Shown here: piece by piece, positions 1-5,871 of the stretch
Numbering within the stretch: position 1 is the stretch's first letter
Layout: each line of letters opens with the position of its first letter
NCBI GenBank assembly: GCA_027484885.1
Contig: JAIXSD010000037.1
Coordinates: 1 to 9,375 of the forward strand
DNA length: 9,375 nt
Origin: Rubrivivax sp.
GTDB taxonomy: Bacteria > Pseudomonadota > Gammaproteobacteria > Burkholderiales > Burkholderiaceae_C
Direction of reading: 5' to 3'
Notes under the pieces: generated by a model
The model's database searches: none
Seen by the model: only the letters and a program-made list of their open reading frames with translations
Told to the model about the DNA's origin: nothing
Translations under genes and position numbers: made by a program

Positions 1-72
1 CGCACAGGGGCTTGGCTTGGCCCTACACTTCGCGCCTTTCGTTTTTCTGTCCCAGGCCCTGGAGGCTTTCAC

Positions 73-2334
73 ATGCTGCGCTTTCGCTTTCCCATCGTCA
101 TCATCGACGAGGACTATCGCTCCGAGAACACCTCGGGTTTGGGCATCCGCGCCCTGGCCGATGCGATCCAGAAAGAGGGCTTTGAAGTCCTGGGCGCCAC
201 GAGCTACGGCGACCTGAGCCAGTTCGCCCAGCAGCAAAGCCGCGCCAGCGCCTTCATCCTGTCCATCGACGATGAGGAGTTCACGCCCGGCCCCGAGCTG
301 GACCCGGCCGTGCTGAGCCTGCGCAAGTTCATCGAAGAAATCCGCTTCAAGAACGCCGACATCCCCATCTACATCTACGGCGAGACGCGCACCTCCCAGC
401 ATCTGCCCAACGACATCCTGCGTGAGCTGCACGGCTTCATTCACATGTTCGAGGACACGCCGGAGTTCGTGGCTCGCCACATCATCCGCGAGGCCAAGAG
501 CTACCTTGACGGCCTGGCGCCGCCCTTCTTCAAGGCGTTGATGGACTATGCGCAAGACGGCTCTTACAGCTGGCATTGCCCGGGTCACTCCGGCGGTGTG
601 GCATTCCTGAAGAGCCCGGTGGGCCAGATGTTCCACCAGTTCTTCGGTGAGAACATGCTGCGCGCCGACGTCTGCAATGCGGTCGAGGAACTCGGCCAGC
701 TGCTTGACCACACCGGCCCGGTGGCAGCCTCCGAGAAGAATGCTGCGCGCATCTTCAATGCCGATCATTGCTTCTTCGTCACCAATGGCACCAGCACCTC
801 TAACAAGATGGTCTGGCACCACACGGTGGCGCCCGGCGATGTGGTGGTGGTGGACCGCAACTGCCACAAGAGCATCCTGCACAGCATCATCATGACCGGC
901 GCCGTGCCGGTGTTCATGACGCCCACGCGCAACCACTACGGCATCATCGGCCCCATCCCCGAGAGCGAGTTCTCGCCCGAGACCATCAAGAAGAAGATCG
1001 CCAAGAACCCGCTGCTCAAGGGAGTGGACCCCGAGACGGTCAAGCCGCGCATCATGACGCTGACCCAGAGCACTTACGACGGCGTGCTCTACAACACCGA
1101 GACCATCAAGCAAAAGCTCGATGGCTGGATCGACACCCTGCATTTCGACGAAGCCTGGTTGCCGCATGCGGCCTTCCATAACTTCTATGGCTCCTATCAC
1201 GCCATGGGCAAGAACCGGGTGCGCCCCAAGACCGCCATGGTCTACGCGACCCAGTCCACCCACAAGCTGCTGGCCGGCTTGAGCCAGGCTTCGCAGGTCT
1301 TGGTGCAGGACTCGCAGAACGTCAAGCTGGACAAGCATTTGTTCAACGAGGCCTATCTGATGCACACCTCGACCAGCCCGCAGTACAGCATCATCGCCAG
1401 CTGCGATGTGGCGGCCGCCATGATGGAGCCCCCGGGCGGCACGGCCCTGGTGGCCGAGAGCATCTCCGAGGCGCTGGACTTCCGCCGCGCCATGCGCAAG
1501 GTCGACGAAGAGTACGACCAGGACTGGTGGTTCAAGGTCTGGGGCCCGGACAAGCTGGCCGAAGAGGGCTATGGCAAGCCCGCCGACTGGATGCTGGGCG
1601 CCAATGAAGCCTGGCACGGTTTCGGTGAGATCGCTGCCGGCTTCAATATGCTGGACCCGATCAAGTCCACCATCATCACCCCCGGCATGGACATGAGTGG
1701 CAAGTTTGCCGAGACAGGCATCCCGGCCTCCATCGTCACCAAGTTCCTGGCCGAGCATGGTGTGGTGGTCGAGAAGACGGGCCTTTACAGCTTCTTCATC
1801 CTGTTCACCATCGGCATCACCAAGGGCCGCTGGAACACGCTGTTGACGGCCCTGCAGCAGTTCAAGGACGACTACGACAAGAACGCGCCGCTGTGGCGCA
1901 TCCTGCCGGAGTTCTGTGCCGCCCAGCCGCGCTACGAGCGCATGGGCTTGCGTGACCTCTGCCAGAGCATCCACGAGGCCTATGCCAAGGGCGACATCGC
2001 GCGCCTGACCACCGAGGTCTATCTGTCCGACCTGGAGCCGGCCATGAAGCCCAGCGATGCGTTTGCGCACATCGCCCATCGCCGCACCGAGCGGGTCGAA
2101 ATCGATCAACTGGAAGGCCGCGTGACCACCTCGCTGCTGACGCCGTATCCGCCGGGCATTCCGCTCTTGATCCCTGGCGAGCGCTTCAACAAGAAGATCG
2201 TGGACTATCTGAAGTTCACCCGTGACTTCAACGCCAAGTTCCCTGGCTTCGCCACCGATGTGCATGGACTGGTGGAAGACAAGGGCGAAGACGGCCGTTC
2301 GCGCTACTACGTGGACTGCGTGGCGGCGGGCTGA
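73..2334 (+). CDS. Orn/Lys/Arg decarboxylase, PLP-dependent (LdcA-like)
   Basis: Cytosolic fold-type I PLP enzyme that decarboxylates a basic amino acid (lysine, arginine or ornithine) to a di- or polyamine, consuming a proton; such enzymes serve polyamine supply or acid resistance. At 753 residues it has the length of the large bacterial inducible/LdcA class. Visible parts: an N-terminal response-regulator-like wing domain (about 1-135); the core with WHCPGHSGG (167-175), the PLP-phosphate loop TNGTSTSNK (237-245) and the ring-stacking His265; HFDEAW with the PLP-nitrogen Asp359; STHKLL with the Schiff-base Lys398; and a C-terminal domain with PYPPGIPLLIPGERF. All catalytic residues are intact. 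The start is supported by GGAGG at 61-65, 7 nt upstream, though a CCAG/CTGG mini-hairpin partly overlaps it. From memory it most resembles Pseudomonas aeruginosa LdcA (lysine), but the substrate cannot be fixed by eye. The gene stands alone, convergent with fabI; its upstream neighbour and promoter lie outside the window or in bases 1-60, where I see no convincing sigma70 site. Confidence 0.95.
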   Translation: MLRFRFPIVIIDEDYRSENTSGLGIRALADAIQKEGFEVLGATSYGDLSQFAQQQSRASAFILSIDDEEFTPGPELDPAVLSLRKFIEEIRFKNADIPIYIYGETRTSQHLPNDILRELHGFIHMFEDTPEFVARHIIREAKSYLDGLAPPFFKALMDYAQDGSYSWHCPGHSGGVAFLKSPVGQMFHQFFGENMLRADVCNAVEELGQLLDHTGPVAASEKNAARIFNADHCFFVTNGTSTSNKMVWHHTVAPGDVVVVDRNCHKSILHSIIMTGAVPVFMTPTRNHYGIIGPIPESEFSPETIKKKIAKNPLLKGVDPETVKPRIMTLTQSTYDGVLYNTETIKQKLDGWIDTLHFDEAWLPHAAFHNFYGSYHAMGKNRVRPKTAMVYATQSTHKLLAGLSQASQVLVQDSQNVKLDKHLFNEAYLMHTSTSPQYSIIASCDVAAAMMEPPGGTALVAESISEALDFRRAMRKVDEEYDQDWWFKVWGPDKLAEEGYGKPADWMLGANEAWHGFGEIAAGFNMLDPIKSTIITPGMDMSGKFAETGIPASIVTKFLAEHGVVVEKTGLYSFFILFTIGITKGRWNTLLTALQQFKDDYDKNAPLWRILPEFCAAQPRYERMGLRDLCQSIHEAYAKGDIARLTTEVYLSDLEPAMKPSDAFAHIAHRRTERVEIDQLEGRVTTSLLTPYPPGIPLLIPGERFNKKIVDYLKFTRDFNAKFPGFATDVHGLVEDKGEDGRSRYYVDCVAAG

Positions 2335-2351
2335 TCCGGCTGCGACGCACA

Positions 2352-2383
2352 AGAAAAACGGGACCCGCGGGTCCCGTTTTTCT
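2352..2383. terminator. Bidirectional intrinsic terminator (32-nt perfect palindrome)
   Basis: A perfect 32-nt inverted repeat. Its GC core CGGGACCCGCGGGTCCCG (2359-2376) is flanked by A5 on the left and T5 on the right, so an RNA from either strand forms a GC-rich hairpin followed by a U-run. It begins 18 nt after the decarboxylase stop codon and lies 55 nt beyond the fabI stop on the other strand. It therefore probably ends both convergent transcripts. The absence of a spacer means the real loop is the central 4 nt or so. Confidence 0.9.
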
Positions 2384-2394
2384 ATCTTGCTGCA

Positions 2395-2416
2395 GCCAGC
2401 CGAGAGATCGGCTGGC
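2395..2416. other. Stem-loop downstream of fabI
   Basis: A 9-bp perfect stem (GCCAGCCGA / TCGGCTGGC) closed by GAGA on the + strand, or TCTC on the fabI strand. It is the first structure after the fabI stop codon, 21 nt downstream, and has no U-run of its own. It may protect the fabI mRNA 3' end or act with the palindrome at 2352-2383. The loop is GNRA-type only in the + strand RNA. Confidence 0.6.
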
Positions 2417-2437
2417 AGCTGCTGTTGAGAAAAGGCC

Positions 2438-3217
2438 TCAGCCTTCGCTCAGCGCCACATGGCTGAAGCCGCCGTCCACATAGGTGATTTCGGCGCTGAC
2501 GCCGGCGGCCAGGTCAGACAGCAGGAAGGCGGCCACATTGCCGACGTCCTCAATCGTCACATTGCGGCGGATCGGGGTGCTGGCGGCAAATTGACTGAGC
2601 AGCTTGCCGAAATCCTTGATGCCGGAGGCGGCCAGGGTTTTGATCGGGCCGGCCGAAATGCCGTTGACGCGCACGCCCTTGGCGCCCAGCGAATGCGCCA
2701 GGTAGCGCACGCTGGCTTCCAGCGAGGCCTTGGCCAGGCCCATGGTGTTGTAGTTGGGCACGAAACGCGCGGCACCCAGGTAGGACAAGGTCAGCAGCGC
2801 GGCGCCGGGGCGCAGGCGCGGGGCGGCCAGCTTGGCCATGGCCGGGAAGCTGTAGGCCGAGATGTCGTGGGCGATGCGGAAATTCTCGCGCGTCAGGCCA
2901 TCGAGAAAATCACCGGCGATCGCTTCGCGCGGGGCAAAACCGATGGAATGCACAAAGCCGTCAAACTCGGGCCAGGCCTCGCCCAATTGATTGAACAGGG
3001 CTTCAATTTGCGCGTCGTCGGATACATCGCAATCAAACACCAGTTTGGAATCAAACTCGGCGGCAAACTCGGTGATGCGGTCCTTGAAACGCTCGCCTTG
3101 GTAACTGAAGGCCAGTTCCGCACCCTCCCGGTGGCAGGCTTTTGCAATGCCATAAGCGATGGATCGGTTGGACAGCACGCCCGTGATCAGCAATCGCTTG
3201 CCTGCGAGAAATCCCAT
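2438..3217 (-). CDS. fabI: Enoyl-ACP reductase (NADH), FabI
   Basis: Catalyses the last step of each elongation cycle of type II fatty-acid synthesis, reducing trans-2-enoyl-ACP with NAD(P)H in the cytosol. The 259-residue protein follows E. coli FabI (262 aa, recalled from memory) almost without gaps: MGFLAGKR start, the divergent SDR nucleotide-binding segment [15 protein letters not shown] (11-25), CDV (63-65) and SIGFAP (91-96). The catalytic Tyr146, Tyr156 and Lys163 lie in [35 protein letters not shown] (188-203) forms the substrate-binding loop region, and the end is YVDGGFS. Positions linked to triclosan response in E. coli (Gly93, Met159, Phe203) carry the wild-type residues. The start is supported by AGGAG 6 nt upstream on the minus strand (3224-3228). 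It appears monocistronic, divergent from the rimP operon and convergent with the decarboxylase. Confidence 0.98.
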   Translation of the reverse strand: MGFLAGKRLLITGVLSNRSIAYGIAKACHREGAELAFSYQGERFKDRITEFAAEFDSKLVFDCDVSDDAQIEALFNQLGEAWPEFDGFVHSIGFAPREAIAGDFLDGLTRENFRIAHDISAYSFPAMAKLAAPRLRPGAALLTLSYLGAARFVPNYNTMGLAKASLEASVRYLAHSLGAKGVRVNGISAGPIKTLAASGIKDFGKLLSQFAASTPIRRNVTIEDVGNVAAFLLSDLAAGVSAEITYVDGGFSHVALSEG

Positions 3218-3248
3218 GTGTGGCTCCTAGGTTTGAAATCAGCGTGGG

Positions 3249-3276
3249 ATTTTCGCATGCCAATGCCTCTTCGCAA
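3249..3276 (-). promoter_or_regulatory. fabI: Candidate sigma70-type promoter for fabI
   Basis: On the minus strand TTGCGA (3276-3271, 4/6 to TTGACA) is followed after 16 nt by GAAAAT (3254-3249, 4/6 to TATAAT). This would start transcription near 3242 and give a leader of about 25 nt before the fabI start. Both boxes are imperfect, so this is a position-supported guess. A second, weaker box, TACTAT at 3310-3305 (-), overlaps the forward promoter. Confidence 0.35.
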
Positions 3277-3285
3277 GCTACGTGC

Positions 3286-3314
3286 TTGTGGGCATGGTGC
3301 TTGCATAGTACAAT
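3286..3314 (+). promoter_or_regulatory. Candidate sigma70-type promoter of the rimP-nusA-infB operon
   Basis: TTGTGG (3286-3291, 3/6 to TTGACA) is separated by 17 nt from TACAAT (3309-3314, 5/6 to TATAAT). Transcription would begin around 3320-3322, leaving a leader of about 340 nt before rimP. It is the best forward promoter in the fabI-rimP gap, and no equally good one is visible after the internal terminator at 3556-3585. That makes the attenuator relevant to the whole operon. Start-site mapping is lacking. Confidence 0.6.
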
Positions 3315-3363
3315 CCCGGCTTCGCTGTTGGACACGGCGGACGGTTTGTTAGCAAAAACACCG

Positions 3364-3390
3364 GCTTGCGACTTGGCTTCAAGTGCGGGC
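3364..3390 (+). other. Leader hairpin 1
   Basis: GGCTTGC pairs with GTGCGGGC-side bases (3364-3369 with 3385-3390, including two G-U pairs), then ACTTG/CAAGT (3371-3375 with 3380-3384) closes a GCTT tetraloop, with G3370 bulged. This gives 11 base pairs in all. It lies about 45 nt after the predicted transcription start and could be the first element of the attenuator. Confidence 0.45.
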
Positions 3391-3404
3391 ACAGTGAGAG
3401 GCTG

Positions 3405-3436
3405 GCGAGCTGGGGGTTGGTGATGCGGCAGCTTGC
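3405..3436 (+). other. Leader hairpin 2
   Basis: GCGAGCTG (3405-3412) pairs with CAGCTTGC (3429-3436), 8 bp with one G-U. It encloses a G-rich 16-nt loop (GGGG, then TTGGTGATGCGG) that contains the ATG of the 8-codon upstream ORF. The G-rich loop is a possible protein- or ribosome-binding site, but that is inference. Confidence 0.4.
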
Positions 3437-3449
3437 GGCGACGTCATGA
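3423..3449 (+). CDS. Candidate 8-codon leader peptide (MRQLAATS)
   Basis: A very short ORF starting in the loop of leader hairpin 2, preceded by a poor G-run rather than a clean Shine-Dalgarno. Its stop codon overlaps the next in-leader ATG at 3446 as ATGA. No homology can be judged at this length. It is listed because the ATGA overlap recurs at rimP; it may well be chance. Confidence 0.15.
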   Translation: MRQLAATS

Positions 3450-3529
3450 GGCGTGGTTCAAGTGGGGCGGATCCGGATCTCATAAGCTGGTCGGGCAGTG
3501 CGGCAGGCGGGTGCTTCGTGAGGGAGTGC

Positions 3530-3664
3530 ATGTCGGTTTTCAGCGCTGTAAGAACATGGGCGGATTCATCCAGCCCATTTTTTTTGCTTGATCGTTCCGT
3601 GTCCTTTTTGAAATCGCCGTACGGATCAGCCTCCGCGAGAGAAACGAAGATAGACCACGCATGA
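3530..3664 (+). CDS. Candidate 44-codon upstream ORF through the leader terminator
   Basis: An ORF beginning MSVFSAVRTW and ending in TGA at 3662-3664, which overlaps the rimP ATG as ATGA. The ATG at 3530 has GAGG 6 nt upstream (3520-3523), part of a longer GAGGGAG run. The same frame extends upstream to an ATG at 3446 (72 codons), but that start lacks a Shine-Dalgarno. The ORF reads straight through the intrinsic terminator, whose U-run supplies the Phe-Phe-Leu stretch, so a translating ribosome would disrupt the hairpin. I recognise no family, and the composition (Ser- and Arg-rich) is not clearly protein-like. It is most plausibly a regulatory uORF or chance; conservation of the frame in relatives would decide. 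Confidence 0.25.
   Translation: MSVFSAVRTWADSSSPFFLLDRSVSFLKSPYGSASARETKIDHA
3556..3585 (+). terminator. Intrinsic terminator inside the rimP leader (attenuator)
   Basis: ATGGGC (3556-3561) pairs with GCCCAT (3573-3578). Inside it GGA (3562-3564) pairs with TCC (3569-3571) around a TTCA loop, with A3572 bulged. The stem is followed directly by a run of eight T (3578-3585, the first pairing with A3556). This is a textbook Rho-independent terminator on the + strand, about 240-260 nt after the predicted start and 75 nt before rimP. It cannot serve fabI, which runs the other way. It must therefore either attenuate the operon or end a separate small RNA of about 265 nt. Confidence 0.85.
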
Positions 3665-4326
3665 ATTGGCAAGACGCTGTTGAGAAAACCGTGACCGGTT
3701 TGGGTTACGACCTGGTGGACTGCGAGCGCAGTCCTGGGGGCTTGCTGCGCGTGTACATCGACAAACTGCCCGCTGAGGCGCTGACCGGCGCTTTGATCAG
3801 CGTGGATGACTGCGAGCGTGTGACGCGGCAGTTGCAGTATGTGCTTGAAGTGGAAGGCTGCGCTTACGAGCGTCTGGAGGTGTCGTCGCCCGGTCTCGAT
3901 CGGCCCCTGAAGAAGCCGCAGGACTATGCGCGCTTCCTCGGCGAGGAAATCGAGATCACGCTGCGCATGCCGTTCCAGGGGCGCAAGAAATACAAGGGCG
4001 TGCTGGCCCAGCAGCCGGTCGAGGGTGCCGAGCCGCTGGCCCACCCGTTCCCGCTGGTTGCGCCCGATGGCGTGGCCGTGATCGAGCTGGCGGCGGCGTT
4101 GGCCGTGCTCGCTGCATTTGCCGATACCCAGGCCTGGCGCCTGGTGTTCAGTGAAGGTGGTGTCGAACAGGCACTGGATTTTTCTCTTGAAGAAGTGCGC
4201 GAGGCCCGCTTGGTGCCCGTGGTGAGCTTCAAGGGTCGTGGTGTGAAGCCCGCGCCGGCCAAGAAGCCGCCGCGCGCCAAGCCCGCACGCAAGGATGACA
4301 AGGTTGACGGAGGTCCTGATCAATGA
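3661..4326 (+). CDS. rimP: Ribosome maturation factor RimP (extended form)
   Basis: RimP binds the nascent 30S subunit and assists late 16S/S12 assembly. The N-terminal domain (about 1-86) is clear: LGYDLVDCE (14-22), LRVYIDK (29-35), [12 protein letters not shown] (47-58) and the family signature [12 protein letters not shown] (72-83). The SH3-like C-terminal domain starts at [15 protein letters not shown] (89-103) and ends near [12 protein letters not shown] (177-188). At 221 residues it is far longer than E. coli RimP (about 150). About 30-40 extra residues, including an Ala/Val/Leu-rich run (138-153), sit inside the SH3-like domain, followed by a basic Lys/Pro/Ala tail (191-214). The ATG fits the family start, but its Shine-Dalgarno is weak (GAAGA, 10 nt away), so translation may depend on the overlapping upstream ORF. 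It overlaps nusA by 4 nt (ATGA), implying coupling. Confidence 0.93.
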   Translation: MNWQDAVEKTVTGLGYDLVDCERSPGGLLRVYIDKLPAEALTGALISVDDCERVTRQLQYVLEVEGCAYERLEVSSPGLDRPLKKPQDYARFLGEEIEITLRMPFQGRKKYKGVLAQQPVEGAEPLAHPFPLVAPDGVAVIELAAALAVLAAFADTQAWRLVFSEGGVEQALDFSLEEVREARLVPVVSFKGRGVKPAPAKKPPRAKPARKDDKVDGGPDQ

Positions 4327-5801
4327 ACCGCGAACTGTTGATGCTGGTGGACGCGATTTCGCGCGAGAAGAGCGTGGAGCTCGATGTGGTGTTTGGTGCG
4401 GTCGAGGCCGCCCTGGCTTCGGCCACCAAGAAGCTGTGTGGCGGCGAGGCCGACATTCGCGTTTCGATTGACCGGGATTCCGGCGCGTACGAGACATTCC
4501 GTCGTTGGCACGTCGTGCCCAACGAAGCCGGTCTGCAAAACCCCGATGCGGAAATCCTGCTGTTCGAAGCTCAGGAGCAAATCCCTGACATCGAGGTGGA
4601 AGACCACATCGAAGAGCCCATCGAATCCGTGCCCATCGGCCGTATCGGTGCGCAAGCGGCCAAGCAGGTCATCCTGCAGAAGATCCGTGACGCCGAGCGT
4701 GAGCAGCTGCTGAACGACTTCCTGGCCCGCGGCGAGCAGATCTTCGTCGGCACCGTCAAGCGCCTGGACAAGGGCGACATCATTGCCGAGTCGGGCCGCA
4801 TCGAAGGCCGCCTGAAGCGCTCGGAAATGATCCCTAAGGAAAACCTGCGCACCGGTGACCGCGTGCGTGCCGTGATCCTGGGCGTGGACCCGACCCAACG
4901 TGGCCCGCAGATCATGCTGTCGCGCTCGAGCCCCGAGTTCATGAAGGAATTGTTCGCCCAGGAAGTGCCTGAGATCGAACAAGGCCTGCTGGAGATCAAG
5001 AGCTGCGCGCGTGACGCCGGCTCGCGCGCCAAGCTGGCCGTGCTCTCGCACGACAAGCGTGTCGACCCCATCGGTACCTGCGTCGGCGTGCGCGGTTCAC
5101 GCGTCAACGGCGTGACCAATGAGCTGGCCGGCGAGCGCGTGGACATCGTGCTGTGGTCGGAAGACCCGGCCCAGTTCGTGATCGGCGCTCTGGCGCCGGC
5201 CAATGTGCAGTCCATCGTGGTGGACGAAGAACGTCATGCCATGGACGTGGTGGTCGACGAGGAAAACCTCGCCATCGCCATCGGCCGTGGCGGCCAGAAC
5301 GTGCGGCTCGCGTCCGAGCTGACCGGCTGGCGCATCAACATCATGTCGGCCGAGGAATCGGCTGTGAAGCATGAGCAGGAATCGGAATCGGTCCGCAAGC
5401 TCTTCATCGAGAAACTCGATGTCGATGCCGAAGTGGCCGATATTTTGATCGCCGAGGGTTTTACCAGCCTGGAAGAAGTGGCCTACGTGCCTATGCAGGA
5501 AATGCTGGAAGTTGAGGCCTTCGACGAGGACACGGTCAATGAATTGCGCACCCGGGCCAAGGATGCCTTGTTGACCATGGAAATCGCCCGCGAAGAAAAG
5601 GTCGAGGAAGTTTCCCAAGACCTGCGCGACCTGGAAGGCATGACGCCCGATCTGGTCGCCAAGCTCGCGGATGGCGACATCCACACTCGCGACGACCTGG
5701 CCGACCTGGCCGTCGACGAGCTCGTTGAATTGGCCGGTATGGATGAGGGTGCGGCCCGCGCTCTGATCATGAAGGCCCGCGAACATTGGTTCAACGCCTG
5801 A
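4323..5801 (+). CDS. nusA: Transcription termination/antitermination factor NusA
   Basis: NusA binds RNA polymerase and nascent RNA, promotes pausing and intrinsic termination, and takes part in Nus-factor antitermination of rRNA operons. Domain order is complete over 492 residues, close to E. coli (495): N-terminal RNAP-binding domain (1-135, with TFRRWHVV 58-65 and QTAKQ-like [10 protein letters not shown] 111-120); S1 domain (about 137-201); KH1 with GVRG (255-258) following [12 protein letters not shown] (229-240) and [13 protein letters not shown] (243-255); KH2 with [16 protein letters not shown] (321-336); and two acidic helix-hairpin-helix repeats (about 363-422 and 433-490) typical of proteobacterial NusA. 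The start is supported by GGAGG (4309-4313) 9 nt upstream and by the ATGA overlap with rimP. As a stimulator of intrinsic termination, NusA is a natural candidate to act on the terminator in its own operon leader (inference). Confidence 0.98.
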   Translation: MNRELLMLVDAISREKSVELDVVFGAVEAALASATKKLCGGEADIRVSIDRDSGAYETFRRWHVVPNEAGLQNPDAEILLFEAQEQIPDIEVEDHIEEPIESVPIGRIGAQAAKQVILQKIRDAEREQLLNDFLARGEQIFVGTVKRLDKGDIIAESGRIEGRLKRSEMIPKENLRTGDRVRAVILGVDPTQRGPQIMLSRSSPEFMKELFAQEVPEIEQGLLEIKSCARDAGSRAKLAVLSHDKRVDPIGTCVGVRGSRVNGVTNELAGERVDIVLWSEDPAQFVIGALAPANVQSIVVDEERHAMDVVVDEENLAIAIGRGGQNVRLASELTGWRINIMSAEESAVKHEQESESVRKLFIEKLDVDAEVADILIAEGFTSLEEVAYVPMQEMLEVEAFDEDTVNELRTRAKDALLTMEIAREEKVEEVSQDLRDLEGMTPDLVAKLADGDIHTRDDLADLAVDELVELAGMDEGAARALIMKAREHWFNA

Positions 5802-5871
5802 GGCCCATTCAGCCTCTCGACATTGCCCAATCATTCGCCCAGCACCGAACGCATAAGTTAAGGATCCAACA

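Larger units (their letters stand above)
3320..3660 (+). promoter_or_regulatory. Structured 5' leader of the rimP operon (putative attenuator)
   Basis: A gene-poor stretch of about 340 nt between the candidate promoter and rimP. It holds, in order: a bulged hairpin at 3364-3390, an 8-bp stem with a 16-nt loop at 3405-3436, the 10-nt palindrome GATCCGGATC (3470-3479), the 8-nt palindrome CAGCGCTG (3541-3548), an intrinsic terminator (3556-3585) and CCGTACGG (3617-3624). Small overlapping ORFs are present (listed separately). A promoter, a structured leader and a terminator placed before a coding region are the hallmarks of transcription attenuation. I recall that a 'rimP-leader' attenuator family has been proposed bioinformatically in other proteobacteria, but I cannot tell whether this belongs to it. 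No tRNA (for example the initiator tRNA found near this operon in E. coli) could be folded here. Confidence 0.6.

Noticed and set aside
1..60. Possible promoter upstream of the decarboxylase (TACACT at 24-29)
   Set aside because: No acceptable -35 box exists at the right distance within the window, and the upstream sequence is cut off.
2459..3352. 297-codon plus-strand frame opposite fabI
   Set aside because: Antisense to a complete FabI with all catalytic residues; Gly/Gln/His-rich translation with no family resemblance.
3451..3500. tRNA-like pieces in the rimP leader (GGTTCAAG and CTCATAA)
   Set aside because: They resemble T-loop and Met anticodon-loop sequences, but the order is reversed (T-loop-like piece before anticodon-like piece) and no acceptor or D arm can be paired, so no tRNA folds here.
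3584..3614. Possible promoter after the leader terminator (TTGCTT ... TGAAAT)
   Set aside because: The spacing is 19 nt and both boxes are weak; T-richness from the terminator tail explains the match.
5802..5871. Possible separate infB promoter in the nusA-infB gap
   Set aside because: TTGCCC at 5823-5828 has no -10-like box at 16-19 nt; the gap is better read as an operon spacer with an AAGGA ribosome-binding site.
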